Source of the DNA: Kineosporiaceae bacterium | Lineage (GTDB): Bacteria > Actinomycetota > Actinomycetes > Actinomycetales > Angustibacteraceae | DNA: 9,886 nucleotides | Direction: 5' to 3' | Assembly (NCBI GenBank): GCA_027345905.1 | Contig: DAIETC010000171.1 | Coordinates: 1-9,886 of the forward strand | In this document: in pieces, positions 1 through 6,819 of the stretch | Position numbering within the stretch: position 1 is the first letter of the stretch | Layout: every line of letters begins with the position of its first letter | Translations under genes and position numbers: made by a program | Notes under the pieces: model-generated | What the model was told of the DNA's origin: nothing | Databases searched by the model: none | Seen by the model: only the letters and a program-made list of their open reading frames with translations

Positions 1-791
1 CGCTGCGCCGTGACGTGCACATCGTCTTCCAGGACCCGTACTCGTCGCTGAACCCGCGCATGTCCATCGGGGCCATCGTCGCCGAACCCTTGCGCCAGCA
101 CGGCGTCGCACGGGGGCGCGAGCGCGACCGGCTGGTCGACGCCATGCTCGCCAAGGTCGGCCTGCGGGCACGGCTGCGCGACCGCTACCCGCACGAGCTG
201 TCCGGAGGTCAGCGTCAGCGGGTGGGCCTGGCCCGGGCGCTGGTCCTGCGCCCGCGGCTCTTCGTCGCCGACGAGCCCGTCTCCGCGCTGGACGTGTCCG
301 TTCAGGCGGCGATCCTCAACCTGCTCACCGACCTGCAGCAGGAGCTGGGCTTCTCCTGCCTGTTCATCGGCCACGACCTGTCGGTGGTGGAGTTCATCAG
401 CGACCGGATCGCCGTGATGTACCTGGGCAAGATCGTCGAGGCGACCACCCGGGTGCGCCTGTTCGAGCAGCCGCAGCATCCCTACACCCAAGCGCTGTTC
501 TCCGCGGCCCCGCTTCCCGATCCCCCGCTGCAGCGCGGCCGGGTGCGGATCGTGCTCAGCGGTGACCTGCCCAGCCCCCTGGACCCCCCGCCCGGCTGTT
601 CCTTCCACACCCGGTGCCCGGTGGCGCTCCCGCGCTGTCGGACCGAGGAGCCGAAGCTCGCCGAGGTCACCGGGCCCGGGCACGCCGTCGCCTGCCACCT
701 GGTCGACGAGCACGGGCCGCCGGACGTGGCAGCAGCCGTAGCGGCCGGCACAGCCCTCACGAAGGAGAGTCGTGTCCACGACCAGGCCTGA
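1..791 (+). CDS. Oligopeptide/dipeptide ABC transporter ATP-binding protein, 3' part (5' end outside window)
   Basis: Cytoplasmic ATPase subunit of an Opp/Dpp-type peptide importer, which powers uptake of short peptides through two permeases. The reading frame is open from base 3 to the left edge (LRRD precedes HIVFQDPYSSLNP), so the Walker A part is missing here. Visible in order: Q-loop FQDP, ABC signature LSGGQRQR, Walker B LFVADEPVSALD, H-loop GHDLSVV, and the C-terminal oligopeptide-transporter extension with HPYTQAL and the cysteine cluster CSFHTRCP...C. That extension separates OppD/OppF/DppD/DppF proteins from other ABC ATPases. The LRRDVHIVFQDPYSSLNPRM context resembles the F-type (second) ATPase, so a D-type ATPase gene is expected just upstream. 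The stop codon lies 20 bp inside the following gamma-glutamyltransferase gene, which indicates one operon. The substrate cannot be read from the ATPase. Family assignment is certain; the subunit letter is inferred. Confidence 0.95.
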   Translation, partial: LRRDVHIVFQDPYSSLNPRMSIGAIVAEPLRQHGVARGRERDRLVDAMLAKVGLRARLRDRYPHELSGGQRQRVGLARALVLRPRLFVADEPVSALDVSVQAAILNLLTDLQQELGFSCLFIGHDLSVVEFISDRIAVMYLGKIVEATTRVRLFEQPQHPYTQALFSAAPLPDPPLQRGRVRIVLSGDLPSPLDPPPGCSFHTRCPVALPRCRTEEPKLAEVTGPGHAVACHLVDEHGPPDVAAAVAAGTALTKESRVHDQA

Positions 792-2550
792 GCTGGTGGG
801 TGACTTCGGCATGGTGGCCAGCACGCACTGGTTGGCCTCGGCCGCCGGCATGTCCGTGCTCGAACGGGGCGGCAACGCGGTGGACGCGGCGGTCGCGGCA
901 GGCTTCGTCCTGCAGGTGGTCGAACCACATCTGAACGGTCCCGGTGGCGAGGTGCCCATCCTGCTGGCCGACCCGCGCGAGCCGGACGTGCGGGTCGTGG
1001 TCGGCCAGGGCACGGCGCCAGCGGCGGCGACGATCGAGGCCTTCGCCGACCTGGGCCTGGACCGGGTTCCCGGCACCGGCCTGCTCGCCGCCACGGTCCC
1101 GGGCGCCTTCGGCGCCTGGACCCTCCTGCTGGAGCGGTGGGGCACCTGGCGGCTGCGCGAGGTGCTCGAGTACGCCGTACACCATGCCGAGGCGGGGTGG
1201 CCGGTGCTGGCAGCCACCGTGCGCACCATGGCCACGGTCGAGCAGCTGTTCCGCGAGGAGTGGACCGACTCGGCGCGCACCTGGCTCGGCGCCGGCCTGC
1301 CTCAGCCCGGTGACCGGGTCACCAACCCGGCGTTGGCCGCGACGTACCGCCGGGTCGTGGCCGAGGCCGAGTCGGCCAGCCCCAGCCGCGAGGGACAGCT
1401 CGTGGCGGCCCGGCGGGTCTGGTACGAGGGCTTCGTCGCCGAGCGGGTCGGGCAGTACTGCGCGGACCAGCAGGTCATGGACACGTCCGGACGCCGGCAC
1501 GCTGGCCTGCTCGCGGCGTCCGACCTGGCCGGGTGGGCGCCGAGCGTCGAAGACGCCGTGAGCATCGACTACCACGGGGTCACCGTGTGCAAGACCGGAC
1601 CCTGGGGGCAAGGGCCGGTCCTGGCCCAGCAGCTCTCGTTGCTGTCGGGGTTCGACCTGGCGGGAATGGGCGTGCGCTCGGCGGACTTCGTCCACACCGT
1701 CGTGGAGGCGACCAAGCTGGCGTTCGCGGACCGTGAGGCTTGGTACGGCGACCCCCTGGCTGTGGACGTCCCGCTGGCCCAGCTCCTGGACGAGCGGTAC
1801 GCCGCCTCCAGACGTCCCCTGATCGGCCCGGACGCGTCGTACGAGCTGCGCCCGGGGTCGCCCGATGGGCGCGTACCGCAGCTGCCCGCAGGTCTTCGCA
1901 CGGCCGCTCCCGCCGACCGGGGCGCTGGCGTGGGGGAGCCCACCGTCGAGCGTGACGGCAGCACCCGAGGCGACACGTGCCACCTGGACGTGGTCGACCG
2001 AGAGGGGCGGATGGTCTCCGCGACCCCGAGCGGTGGCTGGCCGCAGAGCTCGCCCACCATCCCCGATCTGGGCTTTTGCCTGGGCACTCGGGCGCAGATG
2101 TTCTGGCTCGAGCCGGGCCTGGCGTCCTCGCTGCGCCCCGGCACGCGGCCCCGGACGACACTGACACCCTCGATGGCGCTTCGGGACGGCCAGCCGTGGA
2201 TGGCGTTCGGCACGCCCGGGGGGGACCAGCAAGATCAGTGGTCGCTGGTGTTCTTCCTCACCGTCATGCACACCGGCCTGGACCTGCAGGCCGCCATCGA
2301 CGCGCCGATGTGGCACAGCGCACACATGCCGAGCTCTTTCTACCCGCGCCAGTCCCAGCCCGGCCGGCTCGTGGTCGAGGACCGGCTCAACCCCGCCGTG
2401 GTCGCCGAGCTGGTGCGTCGCGGCCACGACATCGAGGTCGTCGACGGGTGGTCGCTGGGTCGGCTGAGCGCGGTCACCCGCGGCCGGGACGGGTTCGTGC
2501 GAGCCGGCGCCAACTCGCGGGGAGCGCAGGGCTACGCCGTCGGCCGGTAG
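772..2550 (+). CDS. Gamma-glutamyltransferase family protein (Ntn hydrolase, cytoplasmic type)
   Basis: 592-residue member of the gamma-glutamyltranspeptidase family (PF01019), which cleaves or transfers gamma-glutamyl or related acyl groups and matures by self-cleavage. GTG start 772 is set by GAAGGAG at 761-767 and by the N-terminus MSTTRPELVGDFGMVAS. The ERGGNAVDAAVA motif of the large subunit is present near the N-terminus. The GDTCHLDVVD motif places the likely nucleophile and cleavage residue at Thr402, leaving a 191-residue small subunit; GTPGGDQQDQ follows at about 480-488. No signal peptide is visible, unlike secreted E. coli Ggt. The classical NQMDDFS and SSMSP pocket motifs are absent: RPRTTLTPS stands in place of the second, and the stretch after Thr402 (SATPSGGW) matches a distinct subgroup. 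It overlaps the peptide-transporter ATPase gene by 20 bp, so a role in breaking down imported gamma-glutamyl peptides is plausible. The actual substrate is unknown. Confidence 0.93.
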   Translation: MSTTRPELVGDFGMVASTHWLASAAGMSVLERGGNAVDAAVAAGFVLQVVEPHLNGPGGEVPILLADPREPDVRVVVGQGTAPAAATIEAFADLGLDRVPGTGLLAATVPGAFGAWTLLLERWGTWRLREVLEYAVHHAEAGWPVLAATVRTMATVEQLFREEWTDSARTWLGAGLPQPGDRVTNPALAATYRRVVAEAESASPSREGQLVAARRVWYEGFVAERVGQYCADQQVMDTSGRRHAGLLAASDLAGWAPSVEDAVSIDYHGVTVCKTGPWGQGPVLAQQLSLLSGFDLAGMGVRSADFVHTVVEATKLAFADREAWYGDPLAVDVPLAQLLDERYAASRRPLIGPDASYELRPGSPDGRVPQLPAGLRTAAPADRGAGVGEPTVERDGSTRGDTCHLDVVDREGRMVSATPSGGWPQSSPTIPDLGFCLGTRAQMFWLEPGLASSLRPGTRPRTTLTPSMALRDGQPWMAFGTPGGDQQDQWSLVFFLTVMHTGLDLQAAIDAPMWHSAHMPSSFYPRQSQPGRLVVEDRLNPAVVAELVRRGHDIEVVDGWSLGRLSAVTRGRDGFVRAGANSRGAQGYAVGR

Positions 2551-3656
2551 GCCCGGGCAGCAGGCGCTCGCGCCTGGTCGTCGTCCGCGCCGGACGGCGC
2601 CGCCGGCAGCCGGGAGCAGCCGCACTGGGCGTGCAGCCGCCACGCACGCCGGTGCACCTGACCGTCCGGCAGGCTCAGCTCGAGGGTGCGGCCCACCGTA
2701 TCGGGCGTGACCTTGGCGTCCAGGTGGCACAGGACCTGCAGGGCGGCCAGCGCCCCCGCGGTCGTGCTCAGTGCAGTTTCGCCGACGGCGCTGCGGGTGG
2801 CTCGAGAGTCGAGCAGCTGGGCCACCAGGTGCAGCCAGGCGGGGTCCCGGTCGCGACGGTGCAGGTCCAGGCAGCGGATGCACGGACTACGGCCGGGCAG
2901 CACCAAGGGCCCGACCACCACGCGCGCGGTGTCGACGACCACGCCCAGATGGTCGATGTCGCGGCGCACCAGGTCGTCCCCGACCCGGGCGTCCAGCACG
3001 TGTTCGCCGACCAGCACCACCAGGTCCGGCTCTGGCGAACGCCCGTGGGACGGGCAGGGCGCGCCCACGCGCGCCGCCACCCCGGCCATCACCTGCGCCC
3101 AGGACCCGCCCACGTCCTGCTGCTGGGCCCCGCTGGGCAGCACGTCGCCGGGGCGCACCGGCTGGGCGTCGACCACGCTGACCGAGCCGACTCCGGCCGC
3201 GAGCAAGGTGCTGGCGACGGTGGCGCCGACCCGTCCGGCCCCGTGGACGACGACCCGGCGCCTTGCGCGGTCGGCGGCCAGCAGCAGGCCTTCACCGTCG
3301 TGCGTCAGCGACCACGCGTCACTGTCGGGCTGCAGGCGCTCGCGCGCGGTGGCGCCGAGACGGCTCAGATGGGCGCGGTCGATCCGCCCGCCGTCGCCCG
3401 GGCCGGCGAGCAGCCCCGAGTGGGACAGCAGGGCCAGCAGCTGCCCCACCCGCCCGTCGTCGACCCGGTTGCGGGCGCCGACCTGACGCAGCTGATCGAG
3501 GTCATGGGCGCCGTCCAGCGCGGCGATGACCGCCTCGTCGCCGGCACGCAATCCGGCCAGGACCACCCCGGGCCCGGGGAAGACCCCCACCTGCAAGGTG
3601 GTGGCGTCGCGCCAGGCCCGGCGAAGGCCCGGGCGCAAGCGGGGTCGAGCGGTCAC
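2532..3656 (-). CDS. ThiF/E1-like protein with N-terminal RRE-like region (TOMM leader-peptide-binding family)
   Basis: 374 residues. Residues about 15-85 (RRAWRDATTLQVGV... to LLALLSHSGLLA) look like the winged-helix peptide-binding region of TOMM 'C' proteins. A Rossmann E1-like domain follows, with VVVHGAGRVG (Gly139/141/144) and VVD163. Cysteines C259/C262 (PCIRCLDLHRRDRDPAW) and C345/C347 (QCGC) are candidate zinc ligands. The adenylation motif SNLxRQ and the usual downstream lysine of ThiF/MoeB are not evident (the region reads DVLPSGAQQQDVGGSW), so ATP-dependent adenylation looks unlikely. GTG start 3656 has GAGGGGG six bases upstream. The 3' end overlaps the convergent GGT gene by 19 bp. 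TOMM C proteins present a precursor peptide to a YcaO cyclodehydratase, but neither YcaO nor precursor is seen here. Orphan copies in this setting are common in actinobacteria as far as I recall, and their function is unknown. Confidence 0.85.
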   Translation of the reverse strand: MTARPRLRPGLRRAWRDATTLQVGVFPGPGVVLAGLRAGDEAVIAALDGAHDLDQLRQVGARNRVDDGRVGQLLALLSHSGLLAGPGDGGRIDRAHLSRLGATARERLQPDSDAWSLTHDGEGLLLAADRARRRVVVHGAGRVGATVASTLLAAGVGSVSVVDAQPVRPGDVLPSGAQQQDVGGSWAQVMAGVAARVGAPCPSHGRSPEPDLVVLVGEHVLDARVGDDLVRRDIDHLGVVVDTARVVVGPLVLPGRSPCIRCLDLHRRDRDPAWLHLVAQLLDSRATRSAVGETALSTTAGALAALQVLCHLDAKVTPDTVGRTLELSLPDGQVHRRAWRLHAQCGCSRLPAAPSGADDDQARAPAARAYRPTA

Positions 3657-3737
3657 TGCGCACCCCCTCAGCCGGCGAGGGCTCGAGCCTGCCAGAGTGC
3701 GCGGCCAACCCGCCGGGGCCGTCCACAGGGCCGGACG

Positions 3738-3787
3738 GCTGCCGTCAGGCAGCGGGCTGCGGGTTGCCGTCAGGCAGCTGGCAGCCC
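3738..3787 (-). terminator. Two adjacent hairpins after the DUF5679 gene, possible factor-independent terminator
   Basis: GCTGCC-GTCA-GGCAGC at 3738-3753 is a perfect 6-bp stem with a 4-base loop. A second structure pairs GGGCTGC (3754-3760) with GCAGCCC (3781-3787) and encloses TGCC-GTCA-GGCA. The 14-mer TGCCGTCAGGCAGC occurs twice (3740-3753 and 3765-3778), 25 bp apart. The structures begin about 15 bases past the stop of the minus-strand DUF5679 gene, where a terminator would sit. There is no U-tract, which is common for actinobacterial terminators. The rest of the 145-bp gap (3657-3801) holds only the ribosome binding site of the ThiF-like gene. It could instead be a small repeat unrelated to termination. 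Confidence 0.45.
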
Positions 3788-3801
3788 GGGACGAGGTGGG
3801 T

Positions 3802-3966
3802 TCAGGCCTTGCCCAGGATCCGGTTCAGGTTCGTGCCGCACACCGGGCACTTGCCCTTGGCCATACGCCGGCCGTTGGTCTCCACGACATTGCCCGTGGC
3901 GTCGCGCTTCTCCTTGCACTTCACGCAGTAGAAGCTGCCGGTGTAGGTCTCGGCTGTCTCAGCCAT
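3802..3966 (-). CDS. DUF5679 small zinc-ribbon protein (54 aa)
   Basis: A 54-residue protein found by translating the gap on the minus strand. ATG at 3966 is preceded by a good GAGGAG ribosome binding site, and the TGA is at 3802-3804. It has two CxxC pairs, C14/C17 (FYCVKCKEK) and C40/C43 (KCPVCGTNLNRIL), spaced as in a single four-cysteine zinc ribbon. Between them is a basic stretch (NGRRMAKGK). Length, both knuckles and the NRILGKA end match the DUF5679 family as I remember it, which is conserved in actinobacteria and without known function. Zinc ribbons of this kind often bind nucleic acid or act as protein adaptors, but that is inference. It lies upstream of and codirectional with the ThiF-like gene, 145 bp away with hairpins between, and divergent from the YgjP-type peptidase gene. 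Confidence 0.92.
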   Translation of the reverse strand: MAETAETYTGSFYCVKCKEKRDATGNVVETNGRRMAKGKCPVCGTNLNRILGKA

Positions 3967-4086
3967 GAGCTCTCCTCGTGTGGTCGGTCGTGTCCGGTGG
4001 CGATCGGTGCCCCGCGAGACGCGGGCGCTCGCCTACGGCGAACCGAGCCGTCGGGCAAGGTGCCCTCGTGCTCACCGAGCGCCGCC

Positions 4087-4092
4087 ACCATA
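4087..4092 (-). promoter_or_regulatory. Possible -10 box for the DUF5679 gene
   Basis: Read on the minus strand this is TATGGT, a good TANNNT-type -10 hexamer in otherwise GC-rich sequence. A start about seven bases further on would give a leader of roughly 115 nt. That leader would contain the hairpin CCCGCG-AGA-CGCGGG (4011-4025). No convincing -35 box was seen at the usual distance. Confidence 0.3.
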
Positions 4093-4155
4093 GACCAGAG
4101 ACGCTGCTTCGTGCAGCGCAGGTGGGACGTCGGCGCCCCGGGCACCCGCGGGCGG

Positions 4156-4161
4156 TACCGT
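4156..4161 (+). promoter_or_regulatory. Possible -10 box (TACCGT) for a leaderless YgjP-type peptidase mRNA
   Basis: TACCGT fits the TANNNT pattern. Its last base is followed by exactly six bases before GTG 4168, which puts the expected transcription start on the first base of that codon. No Shine-Dalgarno sequence precedes the start. The same arrangement is found before the YlbL-type protease gene (8537-8542). No clear -35 box. Confidence 0.45.
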
Positions 4162-4167
4162 GCCGTG

Positions 4168-4722
4168 GTGGATCAGGGCGGTGACGGCGAGGTCGACGTA
4201 CGGCGCAGTCACCGCCGCCGGCGCACCGTCAGCGCCTACCGCGAGGGCCAGCGCACGGTGGTCCTGATCCCGGCTCGGTTCACACCTGAGCAGGAACGCG
4301 AGTGGGTGGCCACGATGCTGACCCGCCTGCGGGCCAAGGACCGGCGGCGGCGCCCGAACGACGCGGCGCTAGCGGCGCGCGCTGCTCTGCTGTCGCAACG
4401 TCATCTCGCCGGGCGGGCCCGCCCCGCGAGCGTGGCCTGGGTGGACAACCAGCAGGCCCGCTGGGGTTCGTGCACTCCCGCCGACGCCACGATCCGGATC
4501 AGCTCGCGCCTTCGCCCGATGCCGTCGTACGTGCTGGACTACGTGCTGCTGCACGAGCTCGCGCACCTGCTGCAGCCCAGCCACGGGGCGAAGTTCTGGG
4601 CGCTGCTGGAGAGCTACCCGCTCACCGAGCGGGCCCGGGGCTTCCTGCAGGGCTACTCGCTCGCCTGCGGGGACCTGCCGGCCGAGGAGCCTGAGCATGC
4701 CGACCCGGGCACCGTGCACTGA
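4168..4722 (+). CDS. YgjP-type (DUF45/WLM-like) metallopeptidase, M48-like
   Basis: 184 residues if started at GTG 4168. The frame is open far upstream, but homology-like sequence begins only at about DVRRSHRRRRTVSAY, and the -10 box at 4156-4161 supports a leaderless start here (GTG 4165 is the alternative). The YgjP/DUF45 (PF01863) core is clear: RWGSC at 98-102, DYVLLHELAH with zinc ligands H129 and H133 and catalytic E130, and SHGAKFW at 138-144, giving a probable third ligand H139. No signal peptide or membrane segment is visible, so it is presumably cytosolic. Substrates of this family are not established; some actinobacterial members are annotated 'M48 family metallopeptidase'. It is divergent from DUF5679 and ends 21 bp from the convergent NUDIX gene. 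The enzyme class is secure; the physiological role is unknown. Confidence 0.92.
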   Translation: MDQGGDGEVDVRRSHRRRRTVSAYREGQRTVVLIPARFTPEQEREWVATMLTRLRAKDRRRRPNDAALAARAALLSQRHLAGRARPASVAWVDNQQARWGSCTPADATIRISSRLRPMPSYVLDYVLLHELAHLLQPSHGAKFWALLESYPLTERARGFLQGYSLACGDLPAEEPEHADPGTVH

Positions 4723-4743
4723 TCGTCACTAACCCCCGACGAA

Positions 4744-5370
4744 CTACCCGGACCGCTCAGGTATGAGGCCCGAAACGAGCGGGGTTCGTGTCGAACAGTG
4801 CACACTCGGCCCGCGGACGACGGCCCGCGCCCGCTCGAGGCGCGGCGCCAGGTCGGGCACCGTGTTCGCGGGCAGGTGGTCCACCGGCCACCAGGCGACG
4901 TCGTCGCTCTCCTCGCTCACCCGAACGGCCGTCTGCGGCGCGGCCAGCGCCAGGTAGGCGACGTCCAGGTGCTCGCGGCAGGCGCCGAAAGCCGCCGAGA
5001 GCTGGTGACGGTGCAGGTCGAAGGGTCCGAGGTGGCTATCCGCTAGCTCGGTGTGCACCCCGGTCTCCTCGCGCATCTCCCGCAGCGCCGCCTGCGCCAG
5101 GCCGGCGTCGGTGGTCTCCACGTGCCCGCCGGGCTGCACCCAGAAACCGCCCTTGCGGTGCAGCGTCAGCAGCACCTGGCCGCCGTCGGGGGACAGCACG
5201 AAGCAGCTCACCGTCAGGTGGGTGGGCCCGCCACGCCACAGCCCGTCCGGGTGCTGGCTCAGGTGCGCCAGGTACTGCCGGCGCAGGCTGCGCTGGGCCG
5301 GCAGGTCCGGCTCGTAGGCGCGAAGGACCTCCTGGGCCCGGCGCAGCGCCGGGCACGGCCCACCGCTCAC
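4744..5370 (-). CDS. NUDIX hydrolase
   Basis: 208-residue NUDIX-fold pyrophosphohydrolase. The box spans about residues 82-105 (GHVETTD... then REMREETGV), with metal-binding R97, E98, E101 and E102 intact. The spacer between the first glycine and RE is one residue longer than the textbook Gx5Ex7 pattern, with Asp near the usual Glu. FWVQPGGH before the box and the tail to about 190 are typical of actinobacterial 'Nudix hydrolase 1' proteins. GTG 5370 overlaps the TGA of the upstream metalloprotease-like gene as GTGA. The only ribosome-binding-like bases (AGGA) abut the start, so translation probably depends on coupling. An N-terminal extension to 5571 is open, but its low-complexity Arg/Pro/Gly translation is an out-of-frame copy of the neighbouring gene. 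The substrate (a nucleotide derivative) cannot be read from sequence. Confidence 0.93.
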   Translation of the reverse strand: MSGGPCPALRRAQEVLRAYEPDLPAQRSLRRQYLAHLSQHPDGLWRGGPTHLTVSCFVLSPDGGQVLLTLHRKGGFWVQPGGHVETTDAGLAQAALREMREETGVHTELADSHLGPFDLHRHQLSAAFGACREHLDVAYLALAAPQTAVRVSEESDDVAWWPVDHLPANTVPDLAPRLERARAVVRGPSVHCSTRTPLVSGLIPERSG

Positions 5371-6752
5371 TCCTGGGAGCCGGGATCGGGGCGGTCCTGC
5401 AGCAGGGCGGCGATGGCGGCGTCGACGTCCACGTCGCCGCGCTCGCGCTGCTCGCGGCGCTGGGCGTAGCCCAGCGGGTCGTCCAGGTCCTGGGTGCCGG
5501 GCATGAGGTCCGGGTGCGCCCAGACGCCGTCGCGGGCCGAGATGCCCCCGGCCTGTTCGATCAGGGCCCACAGCGCGGCCGCCTCGCGGGCCCGCCGGGG
5601 GCGCAGCTGCAAGCCGATCAGAGCGGCGAACGTGTGCTCGGCAGGTCCACCGGTGGCCCGGCGCCGGCGTACGGTCTCGCGCAGGGCGTCGGCGTGCGGC
5701 AGCTGGGCGGCCGCCGCGGTCACCACGACGTCGACCCAGCCCTCGACCAGGGCCAGAGCGGTCTCGAGCCGCTCCAAGGCCGCGGTCTGGGTGGGCGTGT
5801 CCTCCGGTTCGAACAGTCCCTCGCCCAGCAGCTGCTGGATGGCAGCGGGGTCGGTGGGGTCCGCCCCGCGCACGGCAGCCTCGATCCGGTCGGTGTCGAT
5901 GACGATCCCGCGGGCGTAGGCCTCGACCGCACCCAGCAGGTAGGGCCCCAACCAGGGCACGTGCCCGAACAGCCGGGCGCGGGCCGTCTCGCGCAGCGCC
6001 AGGTACAGGCGCACCTCGTCCGTAGCGACGTCCAGCCCCGCACCGAACGCGGCGATGTTGGCCGGCAGCAGGACGACGGCGCCGTCGGGCACCAGGGGCA
6101 GCCCGACCTCGGTGCCGCTGACCACCTCACCGGCCAGGGCGCCGATCGCCTGACCGAGCTGCAGACCGAAGACCGAACCGCCCACCTGGCTCATCATCTG
6201 CTCGGCCGGCCCCAGCATCGTGACCAGGTCCGGCGGCATCTGGCGGGCCATCGCGCTGAGCATCGCGCTGGACACGCTGCTAGCGACGGGCTCGACGAGC
6301 CGCTTCCAGACCGGCAACGTTCCCTCCACCCACTCCGCCCGGCTCCAGGCGAGCGCGCCGGTAGCCGTGGCTGGAAGCGTCGTGCGCTCCTCCAGCCACA
6401 CCTGGGCCAGTCGAACCGCCTCGACCACGCCGCGCTGCTCGGCCGCGCCGACGCTGCGGTCGCCTTCCTGGGCTACGGCCTGACGGGCCACGTCATGGGT
6501 GAGCTGCCAGTTCACCGGGCCGCCGTCGCCCGGCGTGCTGAGCAGGTGCTGCACCTGTCCGATCATCGCGGTGAGCTGCTGCGGGTCGATCGGACCGGCT
6601 CCCGCGGCGCCCAGGGCCTTGGCCAGCTCCTCGGCGCCCCCCGGGCCCAGCAGCCTGGCGAACACCTCGGCCATCGGGTCCGGCTGCCCTGCCCTAGACG
6701 GCTGCTCGTCGTCCGGGTCGTCTGGTCCAAATCCCATCGGCCGCTGACCCAT
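5367..6752 (-). CDS. DUF2342-type zinc-dependent metalloprotease-like protein, altered zinc motif
   Basis: 461 residues. ATG 6752 is preceded by GAGG with five bases of spacing, and the N-terminus MGQRPMGFGPDDPDDEQP is typical of this actinobacterial family ('zinc-dependent metalloprotease', formerly 'putative hydrolase', DUF2342). Features seen: an acidic Pro-rich N-terminus, FARLLGPGG, a long helical middle, a Gly/Ala-rich GLQLGQAIGALAGEVV stretch at about 196-211, LRETARARLFGHVPWL at about 253-268, ARGI, and LALVEGWVDVVV near 333-344. From memory, family members read LREAAHxRLFxHVPWL, with the ExxH His as a probable zinc ligand. Here that position is Arg258 (E255-T-A-R258), while His264 remains. 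Proteolytic activity is therefore doubtful. No signal peptide was seen. First gene of a two-gene unit with the NUDIX gene, divergent from the SDR gene. The biological function is not established. Confidence 0.9.
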   Translation of the reverse strand: MGQRPMGFGPDDPDDEQPSRAGQPDPMAEVFARLLGPGGAEELAKALGAAGAGPIDPQQLTAMIGQVQHLLSTPGDGGPVNWQLTHDVARQAVAQEGDRSVGAAEQRGVVEAVRLAQVWLEERTTLPATATGALAWSRAEWVEGTLPVWKRLVEPVASSVSSAMLSAMARQMPPDLVTMLGPAEQMMSQVGGSVFGLQLGQAIGALAGEVVSGTEVGLPLVPDGAVVLLPANIAAFGAGLDVATDEVRLYLALRETARARLFGHVPWLGPYLLGAVEAYARGIVIDTDRIEAAVRGADPTDPAAIQQLLGEGLFEPEDTPTQTAALERLETALALVEGWVDVVVTAAAAQLPHADALRETVRRRRATGGPAEHTFAALIGLQLRPRRAREAAALWALIEQAGGISARDGVWAHPDLMPGTQDLDDPLGYAQRREQRERGDVDVDAAIAALLQDRPDPGSQE

Positions 6753-6819
6753 CGTTGCCTCGTTCCGCGTCTGGTGTGGACTGCCGGCCACCTGCCGACC
6801 GCTTACCGCTCGGTCGCCG

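Noticed and set aside
757..2883. Long minus-strand open frame of 708 codons opposite the GGT gene
   Set aside because: Its translation is low-complexity Arg/Pro/Gly/His sequence with no domain, and it lies antisense to a clear GGT. High GC keeps stop codons rare in the shadow frames.
3657..3801. A RiPP precursor peptide next to the ThiF-like gene
   Set aside because: I looked for a short frame with a ribosome binding site and a Cys/Ser/Thr-rich core in this gap and saw only hairpins. DUF5679 has a zinc-ribbon pattern rather than a leader-core layout.
1977..3968. Plus-strand open frame of 663 codons across the GGT end and the ThiF-like gene
   Set aside because: It crosses two recognised genes in another frame or strand, has no motif, and has composition typical of a shadow frame.
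3526..4167. Upstream extension of the YgjP-type peptidase
   Set aside because: It would run antisense through the DUF5679 gene and has no family similarity; the start at 4168 fits the domain boundary and the -10 box.
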